A stretch of DNA of 64,000 nt. Origin: Lachnospiraceae bacterium (lineage in GTDB: Bacteria; Bacillota; Clostridia; Lachnospirales; Lachnospiraceae). The translations under genes and the position numbers were made by a program. Numbering within the stretch: position 1 is the stretch's first letter; the number at the start of each line of letters is the position of its first letter. The stretch covers positions 1 to 64,000 of the forward strand of contig JAFUKH010000080.1 in assembly GCA_017467845.1 (NCBI GenBank), in the 5' to 3' direction. Shown here one piece after another: positions 27,313 through 36,994 of the stretch. The notes under the pieces are model-generated. The model worked only from the letters and a program-made list of their open reading frames with translations. It ran no database searches and was not told where the DNA came from.

Positions 27313-30300
27313 CTACACCTTTATATAGCCCAGCTTTCTGAAATAATCTATATAGCCTTTGATATATTCCATGTCCGTTTCATTCCACTCAAAGCCCACC
27401 TTCTTTAAGAACCATACGGTGAAATCATTCTCAATACGAATATTGCTGTCATATACCAATCGTCCTTGCTCATCCATATCATTCTGGAATGCTTCAAAGA
27501 TATATTCCGTGCCACTGTTTCTGATGGTTCGTTGTAATGCACTATTAAATGCAACACCATCCACCACCTTCATGGATATTCCAAGCTCATGCACCACTCC
27601 CAGGAAACGGTCAAAATAAATCGGACGGTTACTGTTTAAATGAAATACACACTGTTTGTCTGCATACTGTGCGATTTTGACAACTCCTTCAGCGGTCAGG
27701 TCTATGGGCGAAAATTCTGAGTACAACGGTATCAGATAATCCGGGAACAAGCCAAATTCCAATACCGCTTTTACCCTTGTGAGGAAGGCATTTTCCGTGA
27801 AATTAGGCTGGAACTTATAATCCGACGCACGGTTAGTCAGGTTACCCACACGGATTACTTTTGCGTCCAGTCCCTCAAGCATGGCGTCATAAACCGCTTT
27901 CTCTGCCTTAAACTTACTGTGGATATATACATTATCCAGTGGCTGCTCAATATAAAGGGAAGTCTCATAAAAATGCTTTTCTTCCTCAGAACGATAAGCG
28001 GTAAAATCATCTGCCATACTATTGCCGCTGACACTTAAGGTAGAAATGTGTATCAGCTTTGCTCCCACTGCCTTGGCATAATTAATCACATGCTCCGTTC
28101 CTTCTACATTGACGCGGTGGAAGTAATCATAGGAGCCATAGTGCTTGACGCTGGCGGCAGTATGAATGACTGTCTGCACGTCTCCTGGCATATACTCTGC
28201 CAAATCTTCTCGCTCAATATCTCCCACAATGGGAATGATTTTATGTCCAAACTCAGATTCATATTTATCACCAAAATAATAATGTAAAATAGCATGAAGT
28301 CTTCCACGTCGGTCATCCACTTTGCCACTTCGCACCAGACAGTAAATCTTTCCCTCTTCCTCCTGCATAAGCTGTTCCAGTACATGGGCACCCAAAAATC
28401 CTGTGGCACCGGTCAGAAGGACATTTCCAAGAGATTTCTTCTTTGGCACAAATGCTTCATTGATGACGTTTTCTGCAAACAAGCTCTGATATTTCTCAAA
28501 ATCAGAAGCCTTATAATGCAACCTTGACGCATCTCCCTTTTCCAGAAACTCACATAAGGATTGCACTGTGGGATAATCAAACACATTCTGCAAAGCAAAA
28601 TCGACACCCCTGCCGTGTGCTTTTGCCACATACTCAATTGCCGTCAGACTGTCCCCACCAAGCTCAAAGAAATCATCCGTTGTCCCGATTTGCTCCACAT
28701 GTAATAACTCTTCCAGCAAATCACACAGCTTCTTTTCTCTTTCCGTTACCGGAGCTGTATATTCTGTTGCCTGTACCGTAAAGTCCGGCATGGGTAGATT
28801 CTTCCGGTCAGTCTTACCACTGGGTGTCATTGGCATAGCATCCAAACGCATAAAGTAATTCGGAACCATGTATTTGGGCAGCTTGGCTGATAGGTGCTGA
28901 CGAAGTATTTTCTCGTCAATTTCTACATCTGCGGTGTAATAGCCCACCAGATATTGGCGGTTATTCTCATCCCGCTTGTCTGCCACCGCAGTCAGCCCGA
29001 TTCCTTCCATGCTGCTCATGATACTCTCAATCTCTCCAAGCTCGATACGAAGTCCACGGATTTTGACCTGTGTATCAATTCGCCCAAGGTATTCTATCTC
29101 CCCATCTGCTCGCCAGCGTGCAAGGTCTCCGGTGTGGTACATTACTTTACCATGGCGGTTTGTTTCTGTGGCAAAGGGATTAGGGACGAAACGTTCCGCA
29201 GTCAGCTCCGGGCGGTTTAAGTAGCCCTTGCCGACTCCATCTCCGGCAATACAAAGTTCACCAGCTACACCGATGGGGAGAGGGGTATTGTCTTTGTCGA
29301 GGATGTAGATTTGAGTATTGGCAATAGGCTTGCCGATGGTGATGTCATCATCAACAATCTCTGCATTGGTAGACCATACCGTGGTTTCTGCCGGACCGTA
29401 TATATTGAAAATATGCCCATTTGTATCCTGCTTCAATTCATGATACAAATCCAAGGTCAGTGCTTCTCCACCAAGAATAATTGCTTTTATCTTTTGCAAA
29501 TAAGCTCTATCGTTTTTGTCTAAAATAAGGCTCCTCATTTTGGTTGGGGTGGTCTGAAGGACATCAATCTGATTTTCTTCAAAAAGCTTACTCAGCTTTC
29601 CTTGTGATGTAGCTTCCGCATCAGTCGCAAAATAAACACATAATCCATTTAGCAAGGACAAAATGCTCTCTGTAACAAAAATGTCAAATACAATGTTTGT
29701 AACCGACACAATACTCTCATACTGATTTTGGATAATTCTATGGCACACGTTATTATTATTATTGTGCGAATAGTTACATACATTGCGATGGCAGATTGTG
29801 ATTCCCTTGGGCGTTCCTGTTGAACCGGAGGTGAAAATAACATATGCCGAATCCTCAGGCTGATTTACATTTTCAACCTCTGTCTCATCCTGTCCATAAT
29901 CAAACCGCTCCAAATCTACAGTTTCTACACTAAGCTTCTTCTCATATCCACACAGCAGTGCAATTTTGCAATTTGCAATCTCCAGCATATACTCAATTCT
30001 GTCCACAGGGTAACTCGGGTCAACCAGCATATATGCTCCACCGGCTTTCAACACTCCAAGCATTGCCACAATCACATGCCTGCTTCGCTTTGCAATAATT
30101 GGTACTACATCATTCCGTTTTACCCACTTATCCTGCAGAAAATGTGCCAGCGAGTTGGACATCTCATTCAACTGTCTATAAGTAAACTTCTTATCCTCAA
30201 ATACCATCGCTGTTCTTTCCGGTGTACGCTTCGCCTGCTCCATAAACAATTCATGGACACACTTCTCCCTTGGATAATCCACATAGGTGTCGTTAAATTC

Positions 30301-33300
30301 TTCTACCACTTTATGGTATTCACTGTCTGACAGCACGGAAATATCTGCAATTTTTTCTTTGTCCAGTTGGGATAAGATTCGGATATATGCACTAACCAAA
30401 TCATCCATTAACTGTTCATCATATTTTGCACAGTTGTATTCCATACGGATTCTACAACCATGCTTCAATGGCGTCAGCTCCATGGATAAATCAAATTTTG
30501 CAGTATGTGTATCAATAAATTCTGGCATCAATTTCTGCCCGTTTAATGACAGTACTTTCTCTCCATCACCCTGATAGACAAATGATGTGTTGACTACGGA
30601 CTTATCATTCATTCCCACAGCTTTTGCAATATCCCAGAATGGCAGTTCCTGACAGCGGAACAGATTTAGTAGTAGCTGCTTTATTTCCTGCATATACTCC
30701 GACATATTTTCTTTTACTGCAATGTATATTGGGAGTGTATTTACAAACATTCCCACCATCCCCATGGCGTCGGCATGAATACGATTTTGCAGGATAATGC
30801 TGCTTAATATATCCTTCTTTGCTGTATATTTAGACAATAGAATCCCATATGCCCCCAGAAATACCATGGTATCTGTCAAACCATTTTTCTTTGCAAATTG
30901 TTTTGCTCCCAAGAAAATCTCTTCCGGTATCTGATAAGTTTTTGATTTTCCGCCTAGCCTTGCATATTTTGTCTCTGGAAGTAAAATCGGTTCAAAATCA
31001 CATTTCAGCATTTCACGAAAATATGCTTTCTGTTCCGTAGTATCCATCTCATAAAAAAACTTGGCATAGTCTGAATACGACAATGGAGCTTCTTTTAAAG
31101 CTTTTCCTTCATACACGGTCACAATATCACGCAGAATAATGTTCAGTGAATCCCCATCCGCAACAATGTGGTGCATATCAAAAAGCAGGGCATCCTGCGT
31201 GAATCCAATTCGCGCTAGAGGCGCTTTTCCTAAATCAAAAGGTCTTACAAATGCCTTTTCTTCGCCACGTGCATATTCTTCAAATACAATCTCTGCATTT
31301 TCTTCATAAATACCGTAAATCTCATTTTCTTCTGTCTGAATATAGCTTTTCAACAGCTTATGGTAATCAAGCACCTGAGAAATGCTTTGTTTTAGTCTGC
31401 TTCTGTCAATGCCCTCCGGTAAACTGATTTTTGCAGGCATGTTATAAGTTAATGTATCGGGATTCTTACTACAAACCGCATAAATTGCTTTTTGCTGCGG
31501 CAAAAGTACATACTTCTTTTCATGATAAACAATCATTTGGCTGACCTTATATGCCTGTTCAATACACTGTGCAAGCTGTTCTAACTGGGACTGTTCCATG
31601 ATTTCTTTGATAGAAATTTCTGCATGAAATTCTTTCTCCACTTCATTCAACATGGAAATAGCAAGCAAACTATCCCCTCCAAGTTCAAAAAAGTCATCTG
31701 CTTTTCCAACTTGTTCCACATGCAGAAGTCCTTCCCAAATGCCTGCAAGCTTTTTCTCCGTATCCGTCGCTGGTGCTATGTACTCTGTGCTCTGAGTTGA
31801 AATATCCGGTGTGGGAAGATTCTTTCTGTCCGTTTTACCACTAGGTGTCATGGGCATGGCATCCAAATGCATAAAGTAATTGGGAACCATGTATTTGGGC
31901 AGCTTTGCTGAAAGGAGCTGGCGAAGCTTTTTCTCGTCAATGGGGACATCTGCTGTATAGTAGCCTACCAAATATTGGCGGTTATTCTCATCCCGCTTGT
32001 CTGTAACCGCAGTCAATCCGATTCCTTCCATACTACTCATGATACTCTCAATCTCTCCAAGCTCGATACGAAGTCCACGGATTTTGACCTGGGTATCCAT
32101 TCGTCCAAGATACTCTATCTCCCCGTCTGCGCGCCAGCGTGCAAGGTCTCCGGTGTGGTACATTACTTTACCATGGCGGTTTTGTTCTGTGGCAAAGGGA
32201 TTGGGGACGAAACGCTCCGCAGTTAATTCCGGACGATTTAAGTAGCCTTTCCCTACGCCATCTCCGGCAATGCAAAGTTCTCCTGCTACACCCATTGGGA
32301 GAGGATTGTTATCTTTGTCAATGATGTAAATCTGGGTGTTAGCGATGGGCTTGCCGATGGTGATGTCATCATCTGTAACCTCTGCATTGGTAGACCATAC
32401 TGTTGTTTCTGCAGGTCCATAAATATTGAAAATATGAGCCTCTGTATCTTTTTTCAATTCATGATACAAATCCAAGGGTAGCGATTCTCCTCCGAGAATA
32501 ATTGCTTTTATCTTTTGCAGATAAGCCCTATTACTCTTGTCTAAGATAAGGCTCCTCATTTTGGTTGGAGTCGTCTGAAGGACATCAATCTGATTTTCTT
32601 TAAAAAGCTTACTCAGCTTTCCCTGCGAAGCTGAGTCTTCATCACTTGCAAAATAAATACACAATCCATTCAATAACGGCAAAATACTCTCCGTAACAAA
32701 GATGTCAAATACAATGTTTGTGACAGACACAATACTCTTATACGGATTTTTGATAATCCTATGGCACACGTTATTATTATTATTATGAGAGTAATTAGCT
32801 ACATTGCGATGGCAGATTGTGATTCCCTTGGGAGTTCCTGTTGAACCGGAGGTAAAAATAACATATGCCGCATCATCTGATTGATTTGTATTTTCTACTT
32901 CCGATTCATCCCTCGCATAATCAAACTTATTCAAATCTATGCTCGCTACCTTCAGCTTCTTCTCATATCCATACAGCAGTGCAATTTTACTATCTGCAAT
33001 CTCCATCATATATGCGATTCTGTCAGCCGGATAACTCGGATCAACCGGCATATACGCCCCACCGGCTTTCAGCACTCCAAGCATTGCCACAATCACATGC
33101 CAGCTTCTCTTTGCAATAATCGGCACCACATCATTTGGCTTTACCCCTTTATCCCGCAAAAAATGTGCCAACGAGTTTGACATTTCATCCAACTGTCTGT
33201 AGGTAAACTTTTTATCTTCGAATACCAGTGCTATTTTGTCAGGTGTCTTCTCGACCTGCTCCGAAAACAACTCATGAACGCACTTCTCCCTTGGATAGTC

Positions 33301-34623
33301 CACATATGTGTCGTTAAATTCATGAACCAATATCTCCAATTCCTGTTTTGGCACAATGCAGATATCCTTAAGTGACATCTCACTATCATCAACTATCTGT
33401 TCAAAAACATATTCCAGGCGGTCTATGATGTAATCCACTTCCGCTTCTTCCTTGAACACCTCTGTTTGATAATCCACATTGATGGTATGGCTATCATGCT
33501 GGTCTCGATTATCAATATGTATCATAAATGGTACTTCGCTATAACCATTAGAATACCATTTTGTATCCGCTCCGGTATCCGTCTTTGCATTTTGATAGCT
33601 AATCATGACATCATATAGATTTCCCGAAAAATTCTGTTTTTCCCGAAGGTTTTTTAAGATGCTGGCATAGGGGTATTTTTGATGACGGAACAAGTCCATA
33701 TGCTCTTTAGTAATCTGCTTTGCCAATTCTAATACTGTCATAGTATCTGTCATTGTTACCGTAAGCGGCATGGTGGAGACAAACATTCCAGCAATGTTCT
33801 TCTCTTTGGCATTGCTGCGATTCAATACAGGAACACCAATTGTTATAGTCTGATTTTCCGAATTGATTTTTGATAAATAGGTAACAAGTGCTGTCTCAAA
33901 TAAAACCGCCTGCGTTACCGAATGTGTCTTACAATATGCATCAATCTTCTGCTCTAAGGATAATGATAATGCCCTGATAGTTCTCTTTGCCTCAACGGAT
34001 GCGGAAGGAATAGGGCACAATTTGATGGGACTTTCCTCCGGGCGAACGGCATATTTTTCTTCCCAGTAGATTTTATCCTTTGTGTATCGATTAGAAGCCA
34101 GATAATCGTCCTCAGCGTGAATATAATCAATATAATCTGCATTAATGTTTGAACTATCTGTTCTTTCTGCCAGATTGTGATATGCTACATCCACTTCATT
34201 TGCCATCAATCCAAATGTCCATGCATCCGCAATCAAGTGGCTTAACACAACCAAGATACCGCTCTTACTTCCAATCTGAACCACCACGAAACGATACAAC
34301 TGCCGCTCTATCAGTCCTAATGGCTCTTTGGCAAATTTTTCTGCATAGCAGTCAAACTCCTCCATGGAAGCAAATTCCATGATTGGGATAGCTTCCTCAA
34401 TCTCGCTTGACACATATTGCTTGGGGGGTTCCTCCTCCAAAAAACGCAGTCGAATACCGCTTTGGTTTCTTATAAACTGACAGATTGCCTGCTGCAATAA
34501 GGAACTGTTCCGTTTTTCCTTATAAAATATGGCACCGCAAAGATTGGTAATTGCAGTATCCTCATAATACTTTTGCAGATTCCAGATATTCTGCTGTGGT
34601 GTGGTTAAATGAAAGTATTCCAT
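27313..34623 (-). CDS. Nonribosomal peptide synthetase, C-A-T-C-A-T-R (N-acyl dipeptide aldehyde type)
   Basis: 2436 residues. Approximate order: condensation C1 1-440 (motif SHLIADA near 155), adenylation A1 465-960 (FTSGSTGTPKG near 591), carrier T1 with GGDSL near 984, C2 with HHIVADG near 1152, A2 with FTSGSTGTPKG near 1598, T2 with GGDSL near 1991, and a terminal thioester reductase R with TGATGFLG near 2076 and YIHSKFKAE near 2228. By alignment to GrsA, both A domains give D-I-T-Q-I-G-I-V-W, close to the published glycine code DILQLGLIW. A terminal R domain releases the chain as an aldehyde using NAD(P)H. With the ligase and carrier next to it, the expected product is a fatty-acylated dipeptide aldehyde, possibly acyl-Gly-Gly-al. 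Related gut Clostridia clusters are known to yield dipeptide aldehydes and pyrazinones that inhibit proteases. Start supported by CGGAGGAC. Confidence 0.93.
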   Translation of the reverse strand: MEYFHLTTPQQNIWNLQKYYEDTAITNLCGAIFYKEKRNSSLLQQAICQFIRNQSGIRLRFLEEEPPKQYVSSEIEEAIPIMEFASMEEFDCYAEKFAKEPLGLIERQLYRFVVVQIGSKSGILVVLSHLIADAWTFGLMANEVDVAYHNLAERTDSSNINADYIDYIHAEDDYLASNRYTKDKIYWEEKYAVRPEESPIKLCPIPSASVEAKRTIRALSLSLEQKIDAYCKTHSVTQAVLFETALVTYLSKINSENQTITIGVPVLNRSNAKEKNIAGMFVSTMPLTVTMTDTMTVLELAKQITKEHMDLFRHQKYPYASILKNLREKQNFSGNLYDVMISYQNAKTDTGADTKWYSNGYSEVPFMIHIDNRDQHDSHTINVDYQTEVFKEEAEVDYIIDRLEYVFEQIVDDSEMSLKDICIVPKQELEILVHEFNDTYVDYPREKCVHELFSEQVEKTPDKIALVFEDKKFTYRQLDEMSNSLAHFLRDKGVKPNDVVPIIAKRSWHVIVAMLGVLKAGGAYMPVDPSYPADRIAYMMEIADSKIALLYGYEKKLKVASIDLNKFDYARDESEVENTNQSDDAAYVIFTSGSTGTPKGITICHRNVANYSHNNNNNVCHRIIKNPYKSIVSVTNIVFDIFVTESILPLLNGLCIYFASDEDSASQGKLSKLFKENQIDVLQTTPTKMRSLILDKSNRAYLQKIKAIILGGESLPLDLYHELKKDTEAHIFNIYGPAETTVWSTNAEVTDDDITIGKPIANTQIYIIDKDNNPLPMGVAGELCIAGDGVGKGYLNRPELTAERFVPNPFATEQNRHGKVMYHTGDLARWRADGEIEYLGRMDTQVKIRGLRIELGEIESIMSSMEGIGLTAVTDKRDENNRQYLVGYYTADVPIDEKKLRQLLSAKLPKYMVPNYFMHLDAMPMTPSGKTDRKNLPTPDISTQSTEYIAPATDTEKKLAGIWEGLLHVEQVGKADDFFELGGDSLLAISMLNEVEKEFHAEISIKEIMEQSQLEQLAQCIEQAYKVSQMIVYHEKKYVLLPQQKAIYAVCSKNPDTLTYNMPAKISLPEGIDRSRLKQSISQVLDYHKLLKSYIQTEENEIYGIYEENAEIVFEEYARGEEKAFVRPFDLGKAPLARIGFTQDALLFDMHHIVADGDSLNIILRDIVTVYEGKALKEAPLSYSDYAKFFYEMDTTEQKAYFREMLKCDFEPILLPETKYARLGGKSKTYQIPEEIFLGAKQFAKKNGLTDTMVFLGAYGILLSKYTAKKDILSSIILQNRIHADAMGMVGMFVNTLPIYIAVKENMSEYMQEIKQLLLNLFRCQELPFWDIAKAVGMNDKSVVNTSFVYQGDGEKVLSLNGQKLMPEFIDTHTAKFDLSMELTPLKHGCRIRMEYNCAKYDEQLMDDLVSAYIRILSQLDKEKIADISVLSDSEYHKVVEEFNDTYVDYPREKCVHELFMEQAKRTPERTAMVFEDKKFTYRQLNEMSNSLAHFLQDKWVKRNDVVPIIAKRSRHVIVAMLGVLKAGGAYMLVDPSYPVDRIEYMLEIANCKIALLCGYEKKLSVETVDLERFDYGQDETEVENVNQPEDSAYVIFTSGSTGTPKGITICHRNVCNYSHNNNNNVCHRIIQNQYESIVSVTNIVFDIFVTESILSLLNGLCVYFATDAEATSQGKLSKLFEENQIDVLQTTPTKMRSLILDKNDRAYLQKIKAIILGGEALTLDLYHELKQDTNGHIFNIYGPAETTVWSTNAEIVDDDITIGKPIANTQIYILDKDNTPLPIGVAGELCIAGDGVGKGYLNRPELTAERFVPNPFATETNRHGKVMYHTGDLARWRADGEIEYLGRIDTQVKIRGLRIELGEIESIMSSMEGIGLTAVADKRDENNRQYLVGYYTADVEIDEKILRQHLSAKLPKYMVPNYFMRLDAMPMTPSGKTDRKNLPMPDFTVQATEYTAPVTEREKKLCDLLEELLHVEQIGTTDDFFELGGDSLTAIEYVAKAHGRGVDFALQNVFDYPTVQSLCEFLEKGDASRLHYKASDFEKYQSLFAENVINEAFVPKKKSLGNVLLTGATGFLGAHVLEQLMQEEEGKIYCLVRSGKVDDRRGRLHAILHYYFGDKYESEFGHKIIPIVGDIEREDLAEYMPGDVQTVIHTAASVKHYGSYDYFHRVNVEGTEHVINYAKAVGAKLIHISTLSVSGNSMADDFTAYRSEEEKHFYETSLYIEQPLDNVYIHSKFKAEKAVYDAMLEGLDAKVIRVGNLTNRASDYKFQPNFTENAFLTRVKAVLEFGLFPDYLIPLYSEFSPIDLTAEGVVKIAQYADKQCVFHLNSNRPIYFDRFLGVVHELGISMKVVDGVAFNSALQRTIRNSGTEYIFEAFQNDMDEQGRLVYDSNIRIENDFTVWFLKKVGFEWNETDMEYIKGYIDYFRKLGYIKV

Positions 34624-34692
34624 TTTGTCCTCCGTACGTTTGCTTTTTATAATAAATATTATAAATATACATTTATCTCAAACCATATTTAT

Positions 34693-34721
34693 AGTATATT
34701 CACTCCCCAAATAAATATCAA
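34693..34721 (-). promoter_or_regulatory. Promoter of the NRPS operon
   Basis: On the minus strand TTGATA (34716-34721) lies 17 bases before TATACT (34693-34698). The leader to the NRPS start is about 60 bases and contains an AT palindrome (TATAATAAATATTATA). The divergent XRE gene starts 115 bases away. Confidence 0.6.
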
Positions 34722-34765
34722 TAGTCTATTTCTGTATAGAATTAATATTTGTAGCATATAAAGTG

Positions 34766-34783
34766 AATGATATAAGTATCATT
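34766..34783 (+). promoter_or_regulatory. Palindromic operator candidate over the XRE gene promoter
   Basis: AATGATA-TAAG-TATCATT is a perfect 7-bp inverted repeat. It overlaps the -10 element TATAAG (34771-34776) of a promoter whose -35 is TTGTAG, 16 bases upstream. The likely binder is the XRE protein encoded just downstream, which would regulate itself and perhaps the NRPS operon. Confidence 0.5.
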
Positions 34784-34835
34784 CTGCATATTAAAATGGG
34801 TTTTAGCCGCAAATTCTAATAGGAGATGTACAAAG

Positions 34836-35171
34836 ATGAGCGAAATCGCAACAATTGTCGGTCAACGACTTCGTCAGAGACGACAGGAACTAGGTTATAG
34901 TCAAGAACTAACTTCCGAAAAGGCCGGATTACATCCTACTTATATTGGTCAGGTGGAACGTGGCGAAAAGAACGCCACCATTGAAAGCATCGAAAAAATA
35001 TGTATTGCTCTTGATTTACCTATGGAAGATTTGTTTAACAAAATAATAACTACCAATTCCAAATACAGAACTGCTCAGAAGTGCTATGACCTTATTATCA
35101 GTCAACCTATGAACGATCAGGAGAATCTATATATACTGTTAGAAGACATCATTAAATACAAACATAACTAA
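34836..35171 (+). CDS. XRE-family transcriptional regulator, divergent from the NRPS
   Basis: 111 residues. An N-terminal HTH_XRE domain covers residues 8-65 (LRQRRQELGYSQELTSEKAG, then HPTYIGQVERGEKNATIE). The last 40 residues are an unknown, possibly dimer-forming tail. Start has TAGGAGATG upstream. Its place opposite the NRPS operon across a 212-base promoter region suggests that it regulates this cluster. Confidence 0.88.
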   Translation: MSEIATIVGQRLRQRRQELGYSQELTSEKAGLHPTYIGQVERGEKNATIESIEKICIALDLPMEDLFNKIITTNSKYRTAQKCYDLIISQPMNDQENLYILLEDIIKYKHN

Positions 35172-35274
35172 GCTATTTTTTAATTTTATTAAAAGTTTAC
35201 AGGGGCTATGTTGTGATTTTCTTTCAAACAGAGTATAATATTTATGAAGATATCAATGAAAAGGAAGTGGCAAA

Positions 35275-35865
35275 ATGTCTGAGTTAGAACAGGCGAAACG
35301 TAGAAACCGAAAAGTTTATATAACAGATATTGCCATTGAGAAAGTTCCATATATCGAATACCGCGGATTTGACAAAAACAGATGCAAAATCATGCAAGAG
35401 CTTGCTAAAAATGTACTTCTTCTCTCCAAAGAAGAAAATGACAGTAATGAAGTAGCCATCACTTGCGACTTAGGCACCCCAAATCCACTTGAACAATTTG
35501 GTATCGCTCTTGGAACAGAACACGAAGTGGATATCCTCGCCGACACTTTATCTAACCACATCATTGTCTCGCAGGAATCCGTTGCCGTTGTTGTTTTGCA
35601 TAATCATCCGTCAACACAAACTTTTTCTTTACAAGATATCCAATTTTTCTTACAATATCCTATGTTAGAAGTAATCGTTGTGGTATCAAACCAAGGAACT
35701 GTGCATTATATGATGCGCGAAAATGGGTATGATTATAAAAAAGCATTTCAATTGTTTAAGGAATGTATTTCTGATTTATCACCAGACTCACCAGTTATGG
35801 AACAATACTTAGCAGCATTATCTTTCTTGGCAAAATGTAGTGAAGTTAGTTTATATTATCGTTAG
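35275..35865 (+). CDS. JAB/RadC-like JAMM-domain protein
   Basis: 196 residues. The sequence VVVLHNHPSTQTFSLQDIQF near residue 105 carries H-x-H-P-S and a downstream Asp, the zinc-binding JAMM pattern seen in RadC-type and other JAB proteins. RadC-like DUF domains commonly read HNHPSGxxxPSxxD, close to this. Residues 1-90 match nothing I know. Possible roles are isopeptidase or a RadC-like phage-associated activity. It follows the XRE gene and precedes a 57-codon gene by 13 bases. Confidence 0.65.
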   Translation: MSELEQAKRRNRKVYITDIAIEKVPYIEYRGFDKNRCKIMQELAKNVLLLSKEENDSNEVAITCDLGTPNPLEQFGIALGTEHEVDILADTLSNHIIVSQESVAVVVLHNHPSTQTFSLQDIQFFLQYPMLEVIVVVSNQGTVHYMMRENGYDYKKAFQLFKECISDLSPDSPVMEQYLAALSFLAKCSEVSLYYR

Positions 35866-35878
35866 GAGGTGTAGGAAT

Positions 35879-36052
35879 ATGAGTAATACCGCATTGAATG
35901 ATATGAAGTATAATTTCGAGCCATTAATACTATTCCAGCCTAAATCCGACTACAAAGTTGATGCGCAGGAATTGAAGAAAAGTATTGATAAAAGCAAGGA
36001 ATTAATTGCTCGCATCCAGAAAAAGAAAGCGATTAAGAAAACCGTTAAATAA
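35879..36052 (+). CDS. Small basic hypothetical protein after the JAB gene
   Basis: 57 residues from ATG 35879, chosen over a longer frame from 35840 because TAGGAGGTGTAGGAAT lies just upstream and the longer frame would begin inside the JAB gene. Sequence starts MSNTALNDMKYNFEPLILFQ and ends with a strongly basic helix (RIQKKKAIKKTVK). No family recognised. Coupled to the JAB gene and followed by a good terminator. Confidence 0.7.
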   Translation: MSNTALNDMKYNFEPLILFQPKSDYKVDAQELKKSIDKSKELIARIQKKKAIKKTVK

Positions 36053-36064
36053 ACACATTCCAAA

Positions 36065-36089
36065 GGGAAAGCTTCGTGCTTTCCTTTTT
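36065..36089 (+). terminator. UUCG-type intrinsic terminator after the JAB operon
   Basis: GGAAAGC (36066-36072), loop TTCGT, GCTTTCC (36078-36084), then TTTTT. A short strong stem with T run, 13 bases after the stop at 36052. Confidence 0.85.
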
Positions 36090-36092
36090 GTT

Positions 36093-36335
36093 CCAACAGA
36101 AAAAGCCCATGTACCAGCAATCCACAAGTACATGAGCTTCTATACCATTTCATTTTGATATTTGACGTTTCCGTCTCCTAAATCAGCTACATTCCATTAC
36201 ACCATTTTGGTGTCAAAATACGTCATTTTGCGATAAAATACGATAGTTTTGTGATTTTGCAAAAGTCCGCAAACCATTGAAACACTGCATTTGCCCACTT
36301 TGGGAGACTACAGAGAAGTTACAAGCATGAATTCC
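36093..36335. repeat. Dispersed repeat, copy 2
   Basis: Contains the hairpin GCCCATGTAC...GTACATGAGC (36104-36137) and the conserved block TTGATATTTGACGTTTCCGT followed by AATCAGCTAC, ACACCATTTTG and GCGATAAAATACGATA. The same order occurs at 38687-38900 and in part at 40960-41050. This is the whole content of the 285-base gap before the next gene. Confidence 0.75.
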
Positions 36336-36337
36336 AA

Positions 36338-36979
36338 TTATTGTATTTTAAAATGCCGCACTAACCTTTTACCATTTTCTCGCTTCTTTATCTCTGCCAA
36401 AATCATCTCGCATTCATCGACCTCTTCCAAATACCTTTGTACCAGATATACTAATACATCATTATTAAGAAATTTATTTAATTCATCGATCTGATCTTCT
36501 TTATACTTTGCTGCATTTTTTATACATTTCATTAACCGTTCAAATGCCTTTTGAACCTCTGGATCCACATCATCTTCATCCTCCTGTAACATTAAGTTTA
36601 ATAAATCCCTCCATTTAATACCAGCTTTTTCCACAAAATATTGCACGCACAGAAGCACATTATCGCTGTTCTTTTTTGCTTGTAAGGCCTCTTCTCCTTC
36701 GCTTAACGCAATTTTTTCCAACTCTCTATTCAACATATAATCTTTTATTTCTATAGGTAATGTGTATATTTTATATTTACCTATTTGTGTTACCTCAATG
36801 ATAGGCGGATCACCTTCCAACATTTTCTTAATAATAACATTCAATCCACTTGGTGCTATATCCAACTTTTCTGCAAGGTCACCATGATATAATTCGCCCT
36901 CCTTAGCAAGAAGTTCTAAAATAGGCTCACAGTATTTAGAACGAATTCCAATTATTCTTTTCCGTATAGAATCGTACAT
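36338..36979 (-). CDS. Winged-helix DNA-binding-like protein of unknown function
   Basis: About 213 residues. AAGGAG lies closest to three successive ATGs at 36985, 36982 and 36979; I use the third, which has the best spacing. Residues 20-75 look like a winged helix (EPILELLAKEGELYHGDLAEKLDIAPSG and a wing with YKIYTLP). The remaining 140 residues are helical and rich in D, E, K and L. No family assigned. It follows the membrane-protein gene at 36995 by 15 bases, suggesting a two-gene operon. Confidence 0.65.
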   Translation of the reverse strand: MYDSIRKRIIGIRSKYCEPILELLAKEGELYHGDLAEKLDIAPSGLNVIIKKMLEGDPPIIEVTQIGKYKIYTLPIEIKDYMLNRELEKIALSEGEEALQAKKNSDNVLLCVQYFVEKAGIKWRDLLNLMLQEDEDDVDPEVQKAFERLMKCIKNAAKYKEDQIDELNKFLNNDVLVYLVQRYLEEVDECEMILAEIKKRENGKRLVRHFKIQ

Positions 36980-36994
36980 CATCATTTCTCCTTG

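Noticed and set aside
29750..29770. AAT trinucleotide run as a phase-variable switch
   Set aside because: It is in frame (poly-Asn), so changes would not shift the frame, and it occurs in both A domains as part of their shared sequence.
34640..34680. Riboswitch or T-box in front of the NRPS
   Set aside because: The leader is only about 60 bases and AT-rich; no conserved riboswitch core is visible.
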